Source: Vitellaria paradoxa (taxonomy: Eukaryota; Streptophyta; Magnoliopsida; Ericales; Sapotaceae). Taken from it: a stretch of 64,000 bases of DNA. A program made the position numbers and the translations under genes. The notes below the pieces were generated by a model that was given only the letters and a program-made list of their open reading frames with translations, did not search any database and had not been told where the DNA came from. This document shows positions 58,101 through 64,000 of this stretch, one piece after another. How positions within the stretch are numbered: the first letter of the stretch is position 1; each line of letters starts with the position of its first letter. The stretch spans positions 2,056,963-2,120,962 of the forward strand of contig CM034234.1 of NCBI GenBank assembly GCA_019916065.1. Direction: 5' to 3'.

Positions 58101-61100
58101 GTTTTATTGTGCAGCATATTTGATCTTAGTACACAGTTATATCCTGCCTATTTCCTACCACTGGCATCTCTTGGAAATCTTACAAAGGTATTCGCCTAAA
58201 GAGCTTCTGATTGAACCACTTAACTTCCTTTTGAATTCCAGCATTATCAGTTTAATATTCTTCATAAAATAGTTTTACCTATGTACCACCTGCCTTGTCA
58301 TTATGCATAAATGGTTTAACTGAAGGACTGCCTGCTACATTACTTATTATCTCTTTTGGGAGGATGGATTATTTTTTTCATCATTCTTAAATTACTTATT
58401 GAATTTTTTTTTTTTTAACCTTAAAAATGATAATGTCTGATGTACCAAAATTTTCAGTATTTTACTAGTTTTGTTGATGATAATTTGAACAGGCTGTGGC
58501 AAGGGGACTAAAAGATCCATCATTTCGTGTGATTCAAAACCATTTGCAAAATCAGGAAATCTGGGAGAAGTTGCAGCAAAGGTATATTATTGTACTTGTT
58601 TCTATTGTACATGTCTGTACTATAACTCCTAAGAACTATTCTGATGTAATCTGTTATAACATGTGATGGGAAAAACTCTAGCAATATGTTGTTGCTCCTT
58701 TCCTATGGCAACATAAGACCCATCATCCTGCTAACCAAAGGGATAAGCTTGTGTCAGTTAACCACCACCAAAAAACAAATCTCGCACTTGAAACATATAC
58801 ACGTACAAAATTCATCATGTTTTCAAGTTTTGTGCCCATAGGGTCAAGGATACCATTTTTAAGCACATAAACATAGCAACCTTTTTTTCGGGGATTAGCT
58901 ATAATGATCACAACATTGGTAGAAATCTTTGAGCTGAACTACCCCATGTGAGCAATAGCTGTGTTAAATATTAAGCTGCTCACATTTGAACTATCATGAG
59001 AGGTCAGTCGTTTGTACAAGTTATATAAAGCATTGAAAACTTCACAGATTAAGAATTTAGATTGTGTAGTTTGGATAAAACTACAAGTGTAAGTGTTGGA
59101 TGCGTGTTACCAAAGCCTTGAGAAAAATGAGGAGAATATGATTGAAAAAGAAAGAGACATGCTAGAGAGAAAATTTAGTTGAAGAATTTCGGGAATTTGT
59201 TGTTACTCGTAAATTTTGATTATGCAAAATTATTGTTAGATGACTTGCCTTCTTCTGCTTTGGTTGAAAAAATATATATAGAAAAGATTCTCCTTTCTGT
59301 TAACTTGTTTGATCAAATGATTTTAGGAGGAAGTATGGGAAGTTGCTGCGCAACTGCTTGGCCTTGCTCTTGGCGTATTGATCCTGGTATGAATTTTCTC
59401 AATACTAGCAATCAGATGGTTTTGATGATGCATGTGACTTTTAGATCCATAAATGCAGGATACACCTGGTCTCTCAGCATCATATCTACAGTTAGCATTG
59501 ACATGGATGACCATGCGGCTTCTACACCTGTGGTTACGTTATCGATCTCTTTCCGTTCTATTATTTAACAATGTAAGGTGTCTCATCTGGCATGCCTTTT
59601 CCTTTTTTGTTTTCCTTATTTTCTTCTCTAACTTGGTTTGTATCTAATTTGGGGCAAGAATGGTGACTCTTAATAATTGAGCACCCAGGCGTGAGTTTTT
59701 GGTGTTCCACATTTTTTTTTGGTAATCCGGAACCCTCATCAGTTTATTACAGCCCTCAACGAAATGTATAGCCGATGGGTAAACTGGGGAGATGTACGCC
59801 ACCCCTCATGCACACTCTGCTTGATTCAGGAATTGAACCCATGTGATCTCTTTGGGGAGCATACCCACGAGCCACTTGGACTAATCCCAAGAGGCTGGTA
59901 TTCCACATTGTAATTGCTTTCAGTCCGCTTGAAATAATAGTGTCTTCAAATCCAAACTGGGGAAGGAAAAAAGGGGAAAAAAAAAAGGCCGCAATGTTCC
60001 ACACTGGTTGATTTGTGAGTTTATCAAATTTTAACTTCAATTTTTTTCCCTTCCAGATAAACCTTAAGCGTGCTCGGATACTGGTAAAATCACATGTTAT
60101 ACACACTAGTGTCCCAGGAAAGTATTAGTCTTAGTGTCTGTCATATTTTAGTTATTCCATTTGACAACAATAATGGAATTTGTTTAATGTGTTGGGATCA
60201 GGATGCGTTGATTGCAATAGAATGGAAAATATCTTATTGTGGCAAAGATTTTTAAAGCCGCGAATCATCTTTGGGGTGTCCTTGGAAGAGATGTTTGGTG
60301 GGGAGAAGGTTTCCATGGTATTGGCTAATTTTTTTTTTTTTTTTTTTTTCTCTTCTATAATCAATCTGTGTTCCCATCTTAAGCTCTTAAGTGGTTTTGT
60401 CTCTTTAGTTGCGATGGAAAAGTTTTTTAAACTTGATTTGTTATGACTTATGGTTAAACTTAAGATGTAAAGGCGTTGAACGTGATTTGGCTGGACTCAC
60501 CTATATTTTAAACTAGTGATGCAAAGGCATTTAACTTGATTTGGCCGGACTTAACTATATTTTAAACTTGAGGTGTAAAGTTCATTTTTTTTTTTCCGCC
60601 CGCATTGGAAACACTTCCAAACGTTTGGAGCTTGCTTAAGCCACTGGACTCTTAGCATGAGTCAAATATACCATGATGAATTTCATAGCACGCTTGCTGA
60701 TGTCGTATGTTGGCATCGGTTCAAAAAGTTTTTAAGAGCTGACAATGTTCATGATCTCATTTATCATTTTCTTGAGAGCCATATATATGAAACACCATTT
60801 CCTCTAGTTGGAACAGATGAAGATGCTACTGAAATTATACGCAAAGGAGAAATATGTCCTCATGGTGAACAAACAAGAAGAGATAGATTTTGAGGTCTTT
60901 GTCTCCTTCAAGGTAGGCACTTAAAACTTGTGAGAATACATGGGATGGTACTGTTCCTTTGGCTTGAAAGTCGAAACATACTACAGGTGGGAGCCACAAG
61001 TCTATCCGTCTTGCGAAGCGTGTGGCAAACTTACTGGTTGCACCAGAACTGGGACAGTAACACCGACTTCTTTGATCAGCTTGAGCAAAGCGTGAAGGAA

Positions 61101-61217
61101 TTGGAAGATAGATTCCAAAATTTCATAGAACAATTGGAAGGAGCTGGTTGGGATACCCATCAAATAAGCCTCAAGGTCCCCAAGGAAATTTCCATTGAAG
61201 AAATTGGCGCGTTCTGA
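55126..61217 (+). CDS. ROOT UVB SENSITIVE (DUF647) protein, RUS5-like, 15 exons, with candidate inactivating lesions
   Basis: Exons: 55126-55291, 55641-55689, 55992-56143, 56694-56794, 57505-57563, 57818-57864, 57946-58024, 58115-58187, 58493-58581, 59327-59386, 59459-59572, 60057-60117, 60202-60317, 60817-60912 and 60987-61217. With one base restored the total would be about 497 aa. DUF647 landmarks: LPAGFPGSVSDDYLEYML, SLLKAVGVGSFSGT, WVSKDGIGAIGRLFIGGRFG, DDDPKQWRMYADFIGSAG, ILLWQRFLKPRIIFGVSLEE. RUS proteins act in UV-B and vitamin B6-linked responses and some are plastidial; RUS5 itself is little studied. Exon 9 is 89 nt where 90 are needed, and intron 12 opens GA rather than GT. Intron 4 is GC-AG. 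Exons 1-2 are the least certain: the acceptor at 55641 was chosen because it alone keeps phase. Resembles At5g01510 from memory. Confidence 0.88.
59714..59900 (-). mobile_element. tRNA-derived SINE (family B) in RUS5-like intron 11
   Basis: ttccacatt flanks it at 59705-59713 and 59901-59909. On the minus strand it has an A box (tagtccaagtggc), a perfect B box (ggttcaattcc, about 59828-59838) and a body ending ggattaccaaaaaaaaa, a proper poly-A tail. Related fragments lie at 1556-1662 and 45722-45895. Confidence 0.9.
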
Positions 61218-62980
61218 TTGATATCCGACTCTCTGTCGGAAGGTGTACCATTGGCGATAACCATGGAGGGGCCACACTAGTCAAGGCATTTGGATGGTTC
61301 TTAAGGCCAGTTGCTTCACATTTTGCTGAGCAAAATGCCTTCACTGCCTGGAAGATTGCTTGTGGAGGGACGACATGGTTCAAAGGGTATAACTCTTTGT
61401 TAAGGAGCTACATGTGAAATCCAGGCTTGATTGTTTTATTCATTTCCTTCAGCTTCATGTATTTTCACGAGTCTTCAACTACTTTGAAATTCCATCATTT
61501 TTTTTAAACTGTATTTTTTTTTTTTTTTTTTTTTCTGAATCCAGTTTCTCTATGTTGTTATCATCATTTTATGCAAAATAAAGTAGGAAGAAAGAGGAAT
61601 GTCTCTGGGTAAAATCACACTTGCTACCAAAGATATTGATGTTGGATCTTTGTATTATTGTCACGTTCTACGCTTTTAATTAGTTGTGGAAGCTGGAAGA
61701 GAGGTCAAGGAATGTATCACAAGCCATTTTATAAAAAAATTGTGTCGCAAACCAACGCGTTTGAATTTTTTCAGTGGCGTCCTCTAATTTAAAAATTAAT
61801 GCGTAACTATCTCGTGATTTTGAATTAAAGTGTGTAATTAACAAAATTTATTGAATTTAGTGAGATTTGTATCTCAATGTATAATGAATACTTATGTGAT
61901 AGATGTTGCTCGTACATGAAAGTACGAAAGACTTTGTTGAGAAAAATAGAGAAATTTTTTTATTAAATTTATTAAAAATAAAAAATAGTTCATTTTATCA
62001 TAAAAATAGGTACAAATGTAAAGATTTTTTTTTTACATTTTTACATATATATTTTTTAACTATATTTTGTGATTAAGAATGTAAAGAAAGTCGGATCGAT
62101 TTTAACCCCGACTTAATTTTGACTCAATATTTGTACAAACCCGATCTTGGTCTGCATTACACTTTAGGGTCAAGGCTTGAAACACGCTGACCCGATCTTA
62201 ACCCTACAAATTTAATTTTTTATTATTTTTAATTATTTATTTACACTATATTAAAGTGGATCAATAATACTGAATATTTTTATGATTTTGAAAGTGAGGA
62301 TTTAATTAATTCTTTTATTCATGGTGAAAAATCACATGTCTATCAATTTACAATAATTAGTTAATAGAATTTATTTATTTTTAATATCAATTAGTTAATT
62401 ATTTTATTTTAAATTTAATTAATAACTAATTTATTTTTAAAAAATTATAAAAATATTTTAAAAAAATATTAACAAAATATATGATGCATATGTCTAACTT
62501 TGACTTGACTCAATTTTCACAAAATAGTTGAACATGCTTTTTTGTCAGCTTGATTTTTAAATTAAGTCAAAATCAAATTGACCTATTTTATATACGTATT
62601 TATGTCCACTATTTTATATGCTAAACTCATGATACATACATTTTATTAAATTAAACCATTAATGTCGGAACATTTGGAATTTTAAAAAATAAAAATAAAT
62701 AAAAAAATTAGTATTAAAAGTGGTGTAAAAATGACGTAAGATAAAATTTTAAAAAGAAATTCAAAAAACTTAGTACTCTAAACAGATTTAAAGTAACGAC
62801 AGTGTTAAAAATCCAACCTCGTACCGCTTCATTTTTTATTGGTAAAGAAGCACGGGTCAGTGGCTCTGGCCAATAGGTTAGCATTATCAGCTATAGTCAA
62901 AGTAGTCCTTCGCGGCAAATCTGTGTTCACAGCTCTTGCATTCTCCTCATCGCCACCCGCACCGTAACAAAACCCCAGTA
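61218..62980. other. Interval between the RUS5-like and cis-prenyltransferase genes
   Basis: 61218 to about 61600 is probably RUS5 3' UTR (less AT-rich, with aataaa at about 61577). The rest is AT-rich and gene-free. A T run of about 22 lies at 61513-61534. The last about 150 bp before 62981 is GC-richer and likely promoter/leader of the next gene. Confidence 0.5.
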
Positions 62981-64000
62981 ATGCTATCTTTGCAGTTCTC
63001 ACTCCATCCAATCCCCAACACTTACCTTCTATCTCCCAAACCACTTCTCGTCCCCCGCCATTGCCACCGATTCGGACCCAAACCAGACGTATCCCGCCAC
63101 AATCTCTGCGCTACCACACATGATGTTGTCGTTGAGGAAGACGATGACCCCCGCGGGAGAGTGGGAATCGCCGGAGCTTCAGAGGAGAAGAAGGGGCCTC
63201 TTCCGGCGGGGCTTCATAGGGAGCTGTTGCCGGAGCACGTGGCGGTGGTTATGGATGGGAACAGGAGGTGGGCCCGAATGCGCGGGTTGCCTGTCGGGGC
63301 GGGTTACGAAGCGGGCGTGCGGACACTGAGAAAGCTCGTGGAGCTCTGCTGCAGATGGGGAATTAGGGTTCTCACGGTCTTCGCGTTCTCCTCTGATAAC
63401 TGGTTTCGACCAAAAGTCAGTTAATAATAATACACACACACACATATACATACATACAGATGAACAACTTGCGAGTTCGATGTTTTGTGAAACTATTTAT
63501 TTTTTTAATTGGGGTGGATTATTTCTGTTTGGGAATGCAGGTTGAAGCGGACTTCTTGATGAGTCTATTGGAAAGAAGAATGAAGGTTGAAGTTGACAAT
63601 TTAGTGAGGTAAATGTCCTGGAAATACATATATATATATATGAGTTATGTTGATTTTTGTTGCTGTGTGTGTATGTACAGCTTTTGTGCTAGTTAAATTA
63701 TGGCCGAAATTAAGTTCATACTGGTTAAATAGTCTGATTAAACCAACATTACTCAATGCATCTTTCCCGTTGATAAGATCACACTGAAATGCAAAATAAC
63801 TTAATCAAATCTATAACAACTTACAACTATTGCAGTGATAAATGATTAGTGCAATGGAATAAGCTTCCATTTTAGTCTTATTGTTGCAACTGTTATTGCT
63901 TCTATTGTTCTCACTTGATCCTACTCATATAGTTTTTATCATTTACTTGTAATGGCCTGTGCTAAAGAATTTGCGAGAGATGCACAAAAAATGCAGTTAA
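62981..64000 (+). CDS. cis-Prenyltransferase (dehydrodolichyl/polyprenyl diphosphate synthase), 5' part only
   Basis: Exon 1 is 62981-63415 (145 codons), exon 2 is 63541-63608, and the next exon lies beyond the window. The catalytic motif HVAVVMDGNRRWARMRG places the Mg-binding Asp at residue 92. A second family motif, LTVFAFSSDNWFRP, lies at residues 131-144, and exon 2 continues VEADFLMSLLERRM, as in Z-type prenyltransferases. These enzymes add isopentenyl units in cis to an allylic diphosphate, giving dolichol precursors or short plastid products. The first about 48 residues are rich in S, P, H and R and poor in acidic residues, which suggests a plastid transit peptide. The ATG at 62981 is the first in frame with this extension. 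Chain length and class cannot be told from this part. Confidence 0.9.

Noticed and set aside
59179..59568. 129-residue frame overlapping RUS5-like exons 10 and 11
   Set aside because: It reads through introns in a different register over exon 11; the exon-defined frame carries the conserved protein.
62936..62980. Upstream extension of the cis-prenyltransferase
   Set aside because: Open frame begins at a TTG; the first in-frame ATG is 62981.

Overview
This is nuclear DNA of a flowering plant. The genes are intron-rich with GT-AG (occasionally GC-AG) junctions. The encoded proteins are recognisable plant families, intergenic DNA is very AT-rich, and there is a dense load of plant-type transposable elements: a Ty1/copia LTR fragment, several tRNA-derived SINE families and many Tourist-like MITEs with TAA/TTA target-site duplications. 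The species cannot be named from the sequence. There is no bacterial or phage content, no CRISPR array and no rRNA.

Layout: (1) 1-1662: 3' end of a decayed copia retrotransposon with its 3' LTR, apparently inserted into an older SINE. (2) 1663-7309: AT-rich intergenic DNA with a tandem duplication, a SINE and MITEs. (3) 7310-14361 (+): a 14-exon LMBR1/LIMR-family membrane protein gene, 508 aa. (4) 15645-21426 (-): a 6-exon GDSL esterase of the CPRD49/isoamyl-acetate-hydrolase-like group, 256 aa. (5) 21427-27872: repeats, including a element with a tandem-repeat core that is itself interrupted by a SINE. (6) 27873-32029 (+): a 7-exon small class-I SAM methyltransferase gene, about 246 aa, with a GC-AG intron. 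(7) 32030-46923: a gene-free repeat region built on a local tandem segmental duplication. One copy is split by a 2.7-kb element carrying a 146-bp minisatellite; the other is split by a SINE and a 0.94-kb TIR element. (8) 46924-51038 (+): an 11-exon vacuolar CAX-type cation/proton exchanger, 452 aa. (9) 55126-61217 (+): a 15-exon ROOT UVB SENSITIVE (DUF647, RUS5-like) gene that as written carries a one-base frameshift and a non-canonical splice donor. (10) 62981-end (+): the 5' part of a probably plastid cis-prenyltransferase gene.

I rebuilt all exon structures by hand from splice sites, reading-frame phase and family conservation. The phases close exactly for LIMR, GDSL, methyltransferase and CAX, and for RUS5 except at one exon. 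From memory, the order LIMR, methyltransferase, CAX, RUS5 matches Arabidopsis At5g01460, At5g01470, At5g01490 and At5g01510, so the window looks like an expanded version of that conserved block. The genes are unrelated in function and are not an operon.

The observations most worth a second look are the two lesions in the RUS5-like gene, the two GC-AG introns, and the pair of related elements with unrelated minisatellite-like cores at about 25.8-27.7 kb and 33.2-35.9 kb.
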